18,000 nucleotides of DNA from CAZEGC01 sp964511635 (GTDB lineage Bacteria; Patescibacteriota; Saccharimonadia; Saccharimonadales; Saccharimonadaceae): the NCBI GenBank assembly GCA_964511635.1, contig CAZEGC010000015.1, positions 1 through 18,000 of the forward strand, in the 5' to 3' direction. This document shows, piece by piece, positions 1-8,008 of this stretch. The notes under the pieces are model-generated. The model was not told the DNA's origin. It made no database searches and worked only from the letters and a program-made list of their open reading frames with translations. Position 1 is the first letter of the stretch. Every line of letters begins with the position of its first letter. A program made the position numbers and the translations under genes.

Positions 1-2583
1 GATTTCAAGCGCTTTGACTATAGTCGAGTCGGTCGCTACAAGATTAAACAGCGTCTGGGTATTGACATGGTTAATACCACTGAAAACCGTGTATTCCAAA
101 TGAGTGATTTGGTGGCTATCATCAAAGAAATCATTCGACTTAACAACACCCAAGAGCCAGCCGATGATATCGATGCTCTATCTAACCGCCGCGTTAAGTT
201 AGTCGGCGAGCTAGTGGCTAGGCAGTTCCGCGTGGGTATGCTTCGCATGCAACGTAACGCCATGGACCGCATGAGTATGAGTGACATTGAAAATGTTTCA
301 CCGGGGCAACTTATCAACGCCAGGCCAGTCGTGGCTGCTGTTAGGGAGTTTTTTGCTAGCTCTCAGCTATCACAGCTACTTGATGAAGTGAACCCGCTTT
401 CTGAATTGTCCCACAAGCGTCGACTTAGTTCGATGGGCCCGGGTGGACTTAGCCGTGAGCGCGCGGGCTTTGATGTGCGCGATGCACACCCCACTCACTA
501 CGGGCGTCTTTGTGCCGTTGAGACACCAGAAGGTGCCAACATTGGGTTGGTGCTAAACATTGCATCTTATGCACGCATTAACGAATACGGCTTTATCGAA
601 ACCCCGTACCTGCGCGCAAAAGACGGTAAGGTAACTGACGAAATTGTATATATTGACGCCGCCGAAGAACTTAATGAAGTTATTGCCGATGCTGGCGCAA
701 AACTTAATGAGGATGGATCATTTGCCGAGGAGCGTGTTAGCGCTAGGATCAACCTAGACCCAGGACAGGTAGACGCGAGCGAAGTCACGTTAATGGATGC
801 GGCCCACAAGCAAATCCTAGGTCCACCAGCCGCACTTGTTCCATTTATTGAAAAAAACCGAGTTGACCGGTCGCTAACAGGTACAAACATGCAGAAGCAG
901 GCAGTACCACTACTAACTCCAGAAGCGCCAATAGTAGGTACCGGAGTTGAGGCTGAAATCGCTAGAAACACCAGTCAGTTAGTAGTAGCCGAAGGCTCAG
1001 GTGAAGTTACTCGGGCTGATGCTGATGAAGTGCACGTCAAGTACAAAGAAGGGGTTAAGGTTTATAAACCAATTCACTTTACAAAAAGCAACGACGATCG
1101 ATCGATCAATCAGAAAGTTGCTGTTAGTCGCGGCGATAAAGTAAAGCAAGGCGACATCTTGATTGAAGGAGCCTCAATTGCTGACGGCGAGCTAGCCCTA
1201 GGTCGCGACCTAACTGTAGCCTTTATGCCTTGGGGTGGCTACAACATGGACGACGCCATTATTCTGTCTGACAGACTGGTCAAAGAAGACTCTCTTACTA
1301 GCATCAATATCAAAGACTACACCGTTGAAGTCCGCGAAACAAAGCTAGGTCCTGAAATTGTTACTCGTGACATTCCAAACGTTAGCGAAGAATCTCTTCG
1401 TCATCTCGATGAAAACGGTATCGTTCAGATCGGATCAGAAGTAAAGGGTGGCGACGTACTAGTTGGTAAAATTACTCCAAAAGGTGAGCAAGAGCTTTCC
1501 AGTGAAGAGCGCTTGCTACGTGCAATCTTTGGTGAAAAAGCCAAAGACGTCCGCGATACCTCGCAGCGAATGAATAATACCGGTGGCGGAAAAGTCGTGG
1601 GTGTTAAGATATTTAGCCGTGAAAATGGTCACGAACTAAAAGCTGGTGTTTTGATGCAGATCCAGATTTTTGTAGCCCAGCTGCGAAAGATTGCTGTAGG
1701 TGACAAGTTGGCAGGGCGCCACGGCAACAAGGGTGTGATTGCTAAAATCATGCCAATTGAAGACATGCCATTTATGGAAGACGGCACTCCAGTGGATGTG
1801 ATACTAAACCCACTAGGAGTACCTAGTCGAATGAACATTGGTCAGCTGTTTGAAACACATCTCGGGATGGCAGCACGAGCGTTAGGCTATAAGGTAGCCT
1901 CCCCATCATTTAACGGTGTAGCTAATGAAAAAATTAGTGAAGAACTCGAAAAAGCTGGTTACGCTCGAGACGGCAAGGGTCAACTGTATGATGGTCGTAC
2001 TGGCGAGCCGTTTGAAGAGCGCACGACTGTTGGTGTCATGCACATCATCAAGCTTCACCACATGGTGAGCGACAAGATCCATGCTCGTTCAACCGGACCA
2101 TACACTATGGTCACCCAGCAGCCACTTGGTGGTAAGGCCCAAAATGGTGGTCAGCGCTTCGGTGAAATGGAAGTCTGGGCACTTGAAGCTTACGGCGCCG
2201 CTACGACACTTCAGGAAATGCTAACTATTAAATCAGACGATGTATACGGCCGCGCAAAAGCCTATGAGTCAATCATCAAAGATGAACCGATTGTCGGACC
2301 AAAGTTACCTGAAAGCTTTAACGTTCTAGTAAAAGAGTTGCAGGGTCTAGGACTTCGAGTCGACCTGCTAGTGGATTCAGAGGATGAAGGCGAAGCTATC
2401 ATCGATGCCGAAGAGGTCATATCAACCTCAGCAGAAGACACTGAGCCATCCACAGCAAGTCTAAGTGATGACGAAAAGGAAACTGTCTTAGATGAAGCTG
2501 ATCAGCTAGGTGATCTAGGTGACGCCACTAGTATTCAGGATATAGATGAAGTAGAAATTAACGCAGAAAGCGAGGAGGCGTAA
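1..2583 (+). CDS. rpoB: DNA-directed RNA polymerase subunit beta (RpoB), 5'-truncated by window edge
   Basis: The frame is open from base 1, and the residues before the first ATG (position 67) align with RpoB, so the gene starts outside the window; 860 C-terminal residues are visible. Beta subunit of RNA polymerase, forming the active-site cleft with RpoC in the cytoplasm. Seen: the rifampicin region (about 355-435) with SSQLSQ, NPLSELSHKRR and GPGGLSRERAGF; FMPWGGYN followed by DDA, where most bacteria have EDA, so the acidic pair near the second Mg is DD; GDKLAGRHGNKG; NPLGVPSRMNIGQ; and LGGKAQNGGQRFGEMEVW, with N in place of the usual F. The rifampicin-contact D, H, R and S residues are retained, although F514 and N518 (E. 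coli numbering) are L and V. The end is a roughly 65-residue acidic tail. It is followed 2 bp later by rpoC, so the two are co-transcribed. Confidence 0.98.
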   Translation, partial: DFKRFDYSRVGRYKIKQRLGIDMVNTTENRVFQMSDLVAIIKEIIRLNNTQEPADDIDALSNRRVKLVGELVARQFRVGMLRMQRNAMDRMSMSDIENVSPGQLINARPVVAAVREFFASSQLSQLLDEVNPLSELSHKRRLSSMGPGGLSRERAGFDVRDAHPTHYGRLCAVETPEGANIGLVLNIASYARINEYGFIETPYLRAKDGKVTDEIVYIDAAEELNEVIADAGAKLNEDGSFAEERVSARINLDPGQVDASEVTLMDAAHKQILGPPAALVPFIEKNRVDRSLTGTNMQKQAVPLLTPEAPIVGTGVEAEIARNTSQLVVAEGSGEVTRADADEVHVKYKEGVKVYKPIHFTKSNDDRSINQKVAVSRGDKVKQGDILIEGASIADGELALGRDLTVAFMPWGGYNMDDAIILSDRLVKEDSLTSINIKDYTVEVRETKLGPEIVTRDIPNVSEESLRHLDENGIVQIGSEVKGGDVLVGKITPKGEQELSSEERLLRAIFGEKAKDVRDTSQRMNNTGGGKVVGVKIFSRENGHELKAGVLMQIQIFVAQLRKIAVGDKLAGRHGNKGVIAKIMPIEDMPFMEDGTPVDVILNPLGVPSRMNIGQLFETHLGMAARALGYKVASPSFNGVANEKISEELEKAGYARDGKGQLYDGRTGEPFEERTTVGVMHIIKLHHMVSDKIHARSTGPYTMVTQQPLGGKAQNGGQRFGEMEVWALEAYGAATTLQEMLTIKSDDVYGRAKAYESIIKDEPIVGPKLPESFNVLVKELQGLGLRVDLLVDSEDEGEAIIDAEEVISTSAEDTEPSTASLSDDEKETVLDEADQLGDLGDATSIQDIDEVEINAESEEA

Positions 2584-2585
2584 GT

Positions 2586-5500
2586 ATGCCACGAGCTGTT
2601 ATAACTAATAGTATTTCAGATTTTGATGCAGTTCGTCTGGCCGTAGCCAGCTCTGAGGACATCAAGAACTGGAGTCATGGTGAAGTTACCAAGCCAGAAA
2701 CCATTAACTATCGCACCCAGAAGCCGGAGCGTGACGGACTATTCTGTGAAAGAATTTTCGGACCAGTCAAAGACATCAACCCCCATGACAGCAAGCTAAA
2801 AGGTGTACGCTCACGCGAGGCTGCTGTAGATAAAAACGGTGAATTAGTAACCAAAAGCATAGTTCGCCGTGAGCGATTAGGCCACATCGAGCTGGCGGCG
2901 CCAGTTGCGCATATCTGGTTTATGCGCGGTACGCCTAGTGCAATGAGTCTGCTACTAGGGATCACGGTCAGGAACCTAGAGCGAATTGCTTATTTTGCTA
3001 GCTACGTTATTTTGAATGTTGACGGAGAAAAGCGTGAACAGCTAATGTCAGACCTAGAGGCTGAAACTGAAGCTGGCCGCGCGGCTATCAAGATTCGCTA
3101 CGAGAAAGAGGCCGAAGCCGAAGGGGCTGACGTTAAGGCGCTCGCCAAACAGCAGACTCGAGAAATTGAAGAACTAACCGAAAGCTATGAAGTTAAAAAA
3201 TCACAGCTTGAAGGGCTAGTGAAGGGTGCTCTAATTAACGAAACTGATTACCGAAATCTACCAGAAGAATACGAAGAGTTAGTCGAAGTTGGCATGGGTG
3301 GACCTGCACTTAAGAAACTGCTTGACGAAATCGACCTAGAGACTCTAATTGTTCAGCTTTCTGAAGAAGCCGAAGCTGCCAAGGGGCAAAGAGAGAAAAA
3401 ACTACTCAAGCGCCTGAAGGTGCTTGAAGGTATGCATGCAGCTGGGATCAAGCCATCTAGTCTGACCTTGTCGATTCTCCCTGTCATTCCACCGGACCTA
3501 CGACCGATGGTGCAGCTTACTGGTGGACGATTTGCCACCAGTGATCTAAATGACTTGTATCGACGTGTCATTAACCGTAACAATCGACTTAAAAAGCTAA
3601 TTTCACTAAATGCGCCTGAGGTTATTCGTCGCAATGAAATGAGGATGCTTCAGGAGGCAGTCGACGCTTTAATCGATAACTCTGCTGCTCGTGGTGGACG
3701 TGCCGTCAATGCAACCGGTGGTAGGCGCCGACTAAAATCCCTTAGTGACATGCTAAAGGGTAAGCAGGGTCGATTCCGCCAAAACCTACTTGGTAAGCGC
3801 GTGGACTACTCTGGTCGTTCAGTTATCGTGGTTGGACCAAAGCTAAAAATCGATGAGTGCGGTATTCCAAAGCAAATGGCAATTGAACTTTTCAAGCCAT
3901 TCGTTATAAGTTGGTTGATCCGTAATGAGCATGCTCACAATATTCGTTCAGCCACTCGCTTGATTGAAGCTGGTGAAACTATTGTCTGGGATGCACTCGA
4001 CGCCGTCATCGAAGACAAGTACGTCCTACTTAACCGCGCACCGTCGCTACACCGTCTGTCTATTCAGGCATTTCGCCCTAAGCTGGTCGAAGGAAAAGCG
4101 ATCCAGCTTCACCCGTTGGTGGCGCATGGATTTAACGCTGACTATGACGGCGACCAGATGGCTGTACACCTTCCACTATCTAGGGAAGCCCAGCGTGAAG
4201 CACGCGAGCTAATGACGGCTACCAACAACCTACTGAAGCCTGCTGATGGTGTTCCTGTGCTTAGTATCGGTCAGGATATCGTACTGGGTAACTACTACCT
4301 AACATACGACAAGCCAAGCGCACAAACTGACGAAGTTCGCGCCTTTAGTTCTGTTTACGAAGCTGAAATGGCTTATGACGAGGGTGTCATACAGCTTCAG
4401 ACACCAATTCGTGTTTATGCCAAGGGTGAAGTGCGACACACTACGCTTGGTCGAGTGTTCTTTAACGAAATTCTGCCAGAAGATTTTCCGTTCGATAATT
4501 CAGTCCAGAATAAAAAGCAGCTAAAGCGCGTTTTAGCGATCATCTTTAATCGCTACGGCGCCGAAGCTACCGCTAAAACTGCCGACCGCATGAAAGGGCT
4601 TGCCTTTAGGTTTGCCACCATCGCGGCTGTTTCGACTGGTAAGGACGACTACCTTGACTTTGACGAAGTTGAGCAGTTCATTGATGAAGGGGACGAACGG
4701 GCGGCTCAAATTTCAGATCAGTTCGACCAAGGGCTAATCACTGAAGAGGAACGCTATCACCTAACAGTTCAGGCATGGCGAGAGGTTGACCGCAAGGTAA
4801 CTGATTTCTTGCAGGATGCAATGGGCGAAATGGATACCAGTATCAGTGTTATGGTTAACTCTGGGGCACGTGGTGACATTTCGAACGTTAAAATGGCTAG
4901 CGCCATGATTGGAATCCTAGTAGATGCTGCCAACCGTGAAATTGAACTTCCTATCCGCTCTAACTACAAGCAGGGTCTAAGCTCGCTGGAGGCATTCGTG
5001 TCTACACGTGGTACTCGTAAGGGTCTGATTGACACGGCTCTTAAAACAGCTGACTCTGGATACCTAACACGACGCCTGGTTGACGTATCGCAGGATGTAT
5101 TCACCGTGGCGGATGAAAAGGGCGATGACGACGGCTTTGCAATTCACCGTTCCGAAACTGATTACACCATGATTGATTTCGGCAACCGTTTGTTCGGAAG
5201 ATTTGCAGCTGAAGATGTTAAGGACTACGTAAAAAGAGACCAGCTTATCACTCGCGACATTGCTGACGCCATAGATGCCGATAAGAGTATCGAAAGCGTC
5301 AAGATTCAGTCAGTACTTTCGACCAAGAACCTACGTGGTATTCCGCAAAAGAGTTATGGTATCGACATGGCAACTGGCAGTCTGGTAGCCAGGGCTCAGC
5401 CGGTAGGGGTAATTGCAGCCCAGTCGGTTGGTGAACCGGGTACGCAGCTAACTCTTCGAACCTTCCACGCGGGTGGTATGGCGGGTGGTGACATCACCCA

Positions 5501-6428
5501 GGGTCTACCACGTGTTGAAGAGCTATTCGAGGCCAGGAATCCAAAAGGTCAAGCATACATGAGCGAAATCAGCGGTACGGTTGATATCTGGGAAGATGGA
5601 CCGAAATACATCGTCCAGGTCACACCGGATAGCGGTAATGTCGAACGGATACCGCTAGATGGTCGCAAGCCAGCCATAAAGAGCGGCAGCAACGTGAAAG
5701 TTGGTGACGTGCTGGCAGCTGCCGAAGGTGATTCAAAGCCTCTGGTTGCTCCATTTGATGGAGTGGTAGAAGTAGCAGAGGATACAATCGTAATCGCTGC
5801 CGTAGCCGGATCGCCAGCTCGTTATGAGATACCAAGCAAGATGCAGATAGTTGTTAAACCTGGTGATCAGGTTGAGGCTGGTGATCGTCTAACTATTGGG
5901 TCGCTTAATCTACACGACTTAATGCGACTTAAAGGTACTGAAGCCACTCAGCGCTATATCATTAATGAAGTGCTTCGGATCTATGCTGCACAGGGCCAAG
6001 ACGTAGCCGACAAGCACCTAGAGGTGATCGTACGGCAGATGTTTAGCCGTGTCCAGATCGAAGATCCGGGTGATAGTAAGTTTGTAACTGGCGACATTGT
6101 TTCTAGGGCGGCCGTGGTTGAAGAAAATGAAAAGCTAGCCGAAGAAGGTGGCGAGTTGGTCCAGTATACTCAACTGCTGCTTGGAATCACCAAGGTCTCC
6201 ATTTGGAGCGACAGCTTCCTGTCGGCTGCATCATTCCAGGATACTACCCGCGTACTAATTAATGCGGCAACTACCGGACGAATCGACAGGCTTCAGGGCC
6301 TTAAAGAAAACGTCATCATTGGGCGTAAAATCCCAGTAGGTACTGGATCGGACGAAGGCTTTACTGGCGAAGACACTAGCGAAGAGCTAGTTCAGAAGGT
6401 CGCCGAAGACCTGAGCGGTTGGGAATAA
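2586..6428 (+). CDS. rpoC: DNA-directed RNA polymerase subunit beta-prime (RpoC) lacking zinc-site cysteines
   Basis: Catalytic beta-prime subunit of RNA polymerase, 1280 aa, full length. The Mg-binding motif reads NADYDGDQMAVH with D519, D521 and D523; the usual F is Y. Also seen: KGKQGRFRQNLLGKRVDYSGRSV, shortened here to the core RVDYSGRS; trigger loop QLTLRTFHAGG with R958 and H961 kept; and the bridge-helix segment STRGTRKG (usually STHGARKG). A charged, probably coiled-coil insertion of actinobacterial type lies around residues 150-210. Odd: the N-terminal zinc ribbon aligns without gaps but its four cysteines are P66, D68, V81 and N84, and the second zinc site has K845, T913, P920 and S923. 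Only two cysteines remain in the whole protein, neither at a zinc position. GAGGAGG just before the rpoB stop provides the ribosome binding site. Identity is certain; the consequence of zinc loss is inference. Confidence 0.99.
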   Translation: MPRAVITNSISDFDAVRLAVASSEDIKNWSHGEVTKPETINYRTQKPERDGLFCERIFGPVKDINPHDSKLKGVRSREAAVDKNGELVTKSIVRRERLGHIELAAPVAHIWFMRGTPSAMSLLLGITVRNLERIAYFASYVILNVDGEKREQLMSDLEAETEAGRAAIKIRYEKEAEAEGADVKALAKQQTREIEELTESYEVKKSQLEGLVKGALINETDYRNLPEEYEELVEVGMGGPALKKLLDEIDLETLIVQLSEEAEAAKGQREKKLLKRLKVLEGMHAAGIKPSSLTLSILPVIPPDLRPMVQLTGGRFATSDLNDLYRRVINRNNRLKKLISLNAPEVIRRNEMRMLQEAVDALIDNSAARGGRAVNATGGRRRLKSLSDMLKGKQGRFRQNLLGKRVDYSGRSVIVVGPKLKIDECGIPKQMAIELFKPFVISWLIRNEHAHNIRSATRLIEAGETIVWDALDAVIEDKYVLLNRAPSLHRLSIQAFRPKLVEGKAIQLHPLVAHGFNADYDGDQMAVHLPLSREAQREARELMTATNNLLKPADGVPVLSIGQDIVLGNYYLTYDKPSAQTDEVRAFSSVYEAEMAYDEGVIQLQTPIRVYAKGEVRHTTLGRVFFNEILPEDFPFDNSVQNKKQLKRVLAIIFNRYGAEATAKTADRMKGLAFRFATIAAVSTGKDDYLDFDEVEQFIDEGDERAAQISDQFDQGLITEEERYHLTVQAWREVDRKVTDFLQDAMGEMDTSISVMVNSGARGDISNVKMASAMIGILVDAANREIELPIRSNYKQGLSSLEAFVSTRGTRKGLIDTALKTADSGYLTRRLVDVSQDVFTVADEKGDDDGFAIHRSETDYTMIDFGNRLFGRFAAEDVKDYVKRDQLITRDIADAIDADKSIESVKIQSVLSTKNLRGIPQKSYGIDMATGSLVARAQPVGVIAAQSVGEPGTQLTLRTFHAGGMAGGDITQGLPRVEELFEARNPKGQAYMSEISGTVDIWEDGPKYIVQVTPDSGNVERIPLDGRKPAIKSGSNVKVGDVLAAAEGDSKPLVAPFDGVVEVAEDTIVIAAVAGSPARYEIPSKMQIVVKPGDQVEAGDRLTIGSLNLHDLMRLKGTEATQRYIINEVLRIYAAQGQDVADKHLEVIVRQMFSRVQIEDPGDSKFVTGDIVSRAAVVEENEKLAEEGGELVQYTQLLLGITKVSIWSDSFLSAASFQDTTRVLINAATTGRIDRLQGLKENVIIGRKIPVGTGSDEGFTGEDTSEELVQKVAEDLSGWE

Positions 6429-6455
6429 GCTCGGGGGCCTTCGGGCCCCATTCCC
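6421..6455 (+). terminator. GC-rich UUCG hairpin overlapping the rpoC stop; possible terminator or 3'-end processing structure
   Basis: Inner stem GGGGCC/GGCCCC (6434-6439 with 6444-6449) is closed by a TTCG tetraloop on a C-G pair, the very stable UUCG type. Outer arms GGGAAT (6421-6426) and ATTCCC (6450-6455) also match, with a 7-nt bulge on the 5' side. The outer arm includes the first base of the stop codon. No T-tract follows, so it is not a standard intrinsic terminator; it may stabilise the rpoBC 3' end or slow polymerase. Confidence 0.5.
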
Positions 6456-6492
6456 TTGCTACGAGCGCCCTAAGCGCCGGGGGCTCTAACTA

Positions 6493-6521
6493 TTGATTAA
6501 AACTGTAGAATTTGCTATATT
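6493..6521 (+). promoter_or_regulatory. promoter of rpsL-rpsG
   Basis: TTGATT (6493-6498), a 17-bp spacer and TATATT (6516-6521) preceded by TG-C, giving an extended -10. This implies a start near 6527 and a leader of about 160 nt. The only competing explanation is read-through from rpoBC. Confidence 0.7.
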
Positions 6522-6688
6522 AACATATGAGTTTCCACTGTTTAGTGTAGTTAAGTTGCAGGTGTTAATTTTGCCAAGTACTTTAAGCTAAGCAAGTGTA
6601 GATGCAGATTCTAAAGATGCTGACTTTAAATTTGCAGATTAAAAATAACGCTAACAGTAGCGTGATGCAATAATAATTAGGAGTTTTC
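6522..6688 (+). promoter_or_regulatory. rpsL 5' leader with hairpin
   Basis: An A/T-rich leader of about 160 nt. It contains the short open frame ATG-to-TAG at 6527-6550 (MSFHCLV), two copies of TGCAGATT (6603-6610, 6633-6640) and a perfect 6-bp hairpin ACGCTA-ACAG-TAGCGT (6648-6663) just upstream of the AGGAG ribosome binding site (6679-6683). The length and hairpin suggest a regulatory leader for the two ribosomal protein genes; binding of S7 or another r-protein is only a guess. Confidence 0.4.
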
Positions 6689-7102
6689 ATGCCCACAATT
6701 AACCAATTGGTGCGAAAGCCTCGGAAGATTGCCAGTAAAAAAAGTAAATCTCCGGCGCTAGGTCGTATCAATAACACACTAAAGACTCGTTACTACGATC
6801 AAGACGCACCGCTAAAGCGGGGTGTTTGTATCCGTGTGACCACAAAGACGCCTAAAAAGCCAAACTCTGCCCTTAGGAAGGTTGCCCGTGTGCGCCTGAC
6901 CAATGGACACGAGGTGTGGGCGTATATTGGTGGCGAGGGGCACAACCTGCAGGAGCACGCTGTCGTGCTAGTTCGCGGCGGACGTGTGCCAGACTTGCCT
7001 GGTGTGCGCTATCACATCGTACGTGGTGCGCTCGACCTTCAGGGCGTATCAAACCGCAAGCAAGGTCGTTCTAAGTACGGCACCAAAAAGGAGGATAAGT
7101 AA
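6689..7102 (+). CDS. rpsL: 30S ribosomal protein S12
   Basis: S12 of the decoding centre, 137 aa. It is the long form, as in Bacillus, with about 13 extra residues before KRGVC compared with E. coli. Seen: start MPTINQLVRKP; TPKKPNSALRKVARVRL with the lysine equivalent to E. coli K43 kept; GEGHNLQEH; and C-terminal RKQGRSKYG. Odd: GGRVPDLPG has proline at P101, where E. coli has K88; the neighbouring aspartate that RimO modifies in many bacteria is kept. The start is fixed by AGGAG 5 nt upstream. First gene of the rpsL-rpsG pair; the rpsG ribosome binding site lies inside its last codons. Confidence 0.98.
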   Translation: MPTINQLVRKPRKIASKKSKSPALGRINNTLKTRYYDQDAPLKRGVCIRVTTKTPKKPNSALRKVARVRLTNGHEVWAYIGGEGHNLQEHAVVLVRGGRVPDLPGVRYHIVRGALDLQGVSNRKQGRSKYGTKKEDK

Positions 7103-7104
7103 TT

Positions 7105-7584
7105 ATGCCTCGTAAGGTTACGAAAAAACTGCAACGTGAACTAAAGCCTGATCGCAAGTATCAAAGTGTACTGGTTCAGCGTCTTATCAATAAAAGCATG
7201 AAAGACGGCAAGAAGCAGTCAGCCGAAAAGTGTGTTTATGACGCGTTAGAGATTGCAGCTAAAAGGCTAAAAAGCGAAGATCCACTCGAAATATTCGAAC
7301 GTGCCCTGAAAAATATTTCACCTAACTTTGAAGTTAAGAGTCGTCGAGTTGGGGGAGCGAATTACCAGATTCCGTTCCCGGTGCAAGGCCATAGGCAGTT
7401 GCATCATGCGTTTAGCTGGCTAGTTCAGTCAGCTCGCGCCAAAAGCGGTATGCCATATGCTGAGCGTTTAGCTCAGGAAATTGTTGATGCCCACAATGAA
7501 ACTGGCGCTGCTTTCAAAAAGAAAGAAGACACCCACAAAATGGCAGAGGCAAACCGAGCCTTTGCTCACTTTGCTCGGGGCTAG
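7105..7584 (+). CDS. rpsG: 30S ribosomal protein S7
   Basis: S7 nucleates assembly of the 30S head on 16S rRNA and contacts the E site. 159 aa, the normal size. Seen: MPRKVTK start, INKSMKDGKKQSAEK, SRRVGGANYQIP, MPYAERLAQEI, TGAAFKKKEDTHKMAEANRAFAHF. The segment after the SRRVGGA hairpin (PFPVQGHRQLHHAFSWLV) differs clearly from the usual arginine-rich VRPERRQALALRWLV. AAGGAGG (7089-7095) inside the end of rpsL is its ribosome binding site, and the genes are 2 bp apart, so the two are translated from one mRNA that ends at the hairpin 15 bp downstream. Confidence 0.98.
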   Translation: MPRKVTKKLQRELKPDRKYQSVLVQRLINKSMKDGKKQSAEKCVYDALEIAAKRLKSEDPLEIFERALKNISPNFEVKSRRVGGANYQIPFPVQGHRQLHHAFSWLVQSARAKSGMPYAERLAQEIVDAHNETGAAFKKKEDTHKMAEANRAFAHFARG

Positions 7585-7598
7585 TTGGCATAACCTAG

Positions 7599-7636
7599 AA
7601 ACACCCTGTCAAGGCGTGACTTGACAGGGTGTTTTA
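7599..7636 (+). terminator. bidirectional intrinsic terminator, rpsG / DUF4342 gene
   Basis: Perfect 15-bp stem AAACACCCTGTCAAG / CTTGACAGGGTGTTT (7599-7613 with 7620-7634) and 6-nt loop GCGTGA. T-rich on the + strand after the stem and A-rich before it, so it can act in both directions. It separates rpsG from the convergent gene whose stop codon (7634-7636) touches the stem. Confidence 0.9.
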
Positions 7637-7894
7637 TATGTAGATTTTTTTAGATGAACGTTCGACAATAATATGAACCCTACTGATACTGCCAGCTACA
7701 GCCTCAACAGCCGTTAAAACTGGCGCCAGAGATTTTCGCATAGCCACCGCCTGGAGGTGGATTTCTATTAATGGGGTATTATCGGCACTTGCGATAATCA
7801 AACGCTCAATATCCCCTTCGTTGACAAGTTGTTTAACTTTTTTGGTCAATTGACTGCCAGTAATTTGAAATACTTCATTTTTAGGTCTATTCAT
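7634..7894 (-). CDS. DUF4342 domain protein
   Basis: 86 aa, matching the DUF4342 pattern from memory: ITGSQLTKKVKQLVNEGDIERLIIAS, given here only by its core QLTKKVKQLVNEG, then a hydrophobic strand, SLAPVLTAVEAVAGSIS and a final VHIIVER. The family has no established function; it often consists of one amphipathic segment plus a weakly hydrophobic stretch that could touch membrane. No signal peptide. ATG start; no clear Shine-Dalgarno site, only -10-like TACTAT/TATAGA 6-9 nt upstream, so the mRNA may be leaderless. Divergent from the YggT-like gene and convergent with rpsG. Confidence 0.75.
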   Translation of the reverse strand: MNRPKNEVFQITGSQLTKKVKQLVNEGDIERLIIASADNTPLIEIHLQAVAMRKSLAPVLTAVEAVAGSISRVHIIVERSSKKIYI

Positions 7895-7928
7895 ACTGTT
7901 TCTATAGTATTAGCGGATAAAATTTTTG

Positions 7929-7949
7929 CTGTAAGAATATTCACAACAG
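7929..7949. promoter_or_regulatory. imperfect dyad between divergent genes (possible operator)
   Basis: CTGT-AA-GAATATTC-ACA-ACAG: a perfect 8-bp palindrome flanked by matching CTGT/ACAG arms offset by one base. It sits in the 114-bp gap between the DUF4342 and YggT-like genes. Could be a regulator site or chance. Confidence 0.25.
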
Positions 7950-7964
7950 TGCGGGTAAATCGCG

Positions 7965-7973
7965 TGATAGAAT
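7965..7973 (+). promoter_or_regulatory. extended -10 promoter candidate for the YggT-like gene
   Basis: TGATAGAAT is an extended -10 element; there is no convincing -35 at 16-18 bp. A second -10-like TATATT lies at 7979-7984. Either gives a leader of about 20-30 nt containing the AAAGGAGG site (7995-8002). Confidence 0.35.
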
Positions 7974-8008
7974 ATCGGTATATTACCTTTTAGTAAAGGA
8001 GGCATTTA

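Noticed and set aside
340..440. Rifampicin-resistance alleles in RpoB
   Set aside because: The main contact residues (D516, H526, R529, S531 equivalents) are wild type; the F514, N518 and L533 changes are not enough to claim resistance.
67..2583. ATG at 67 as the start of rpoB
   Set aside because: The frame is open to base 1 and the upstream residues (FDYSRVGRYKI) are themselves RpoB sequence, so the true start lies outside the window.
7929..7949. LexA/SOS box
   Set aside because: CTGT and ACAG are 13 bp apart rather than 8, and the centre differs from the SOS consensus.
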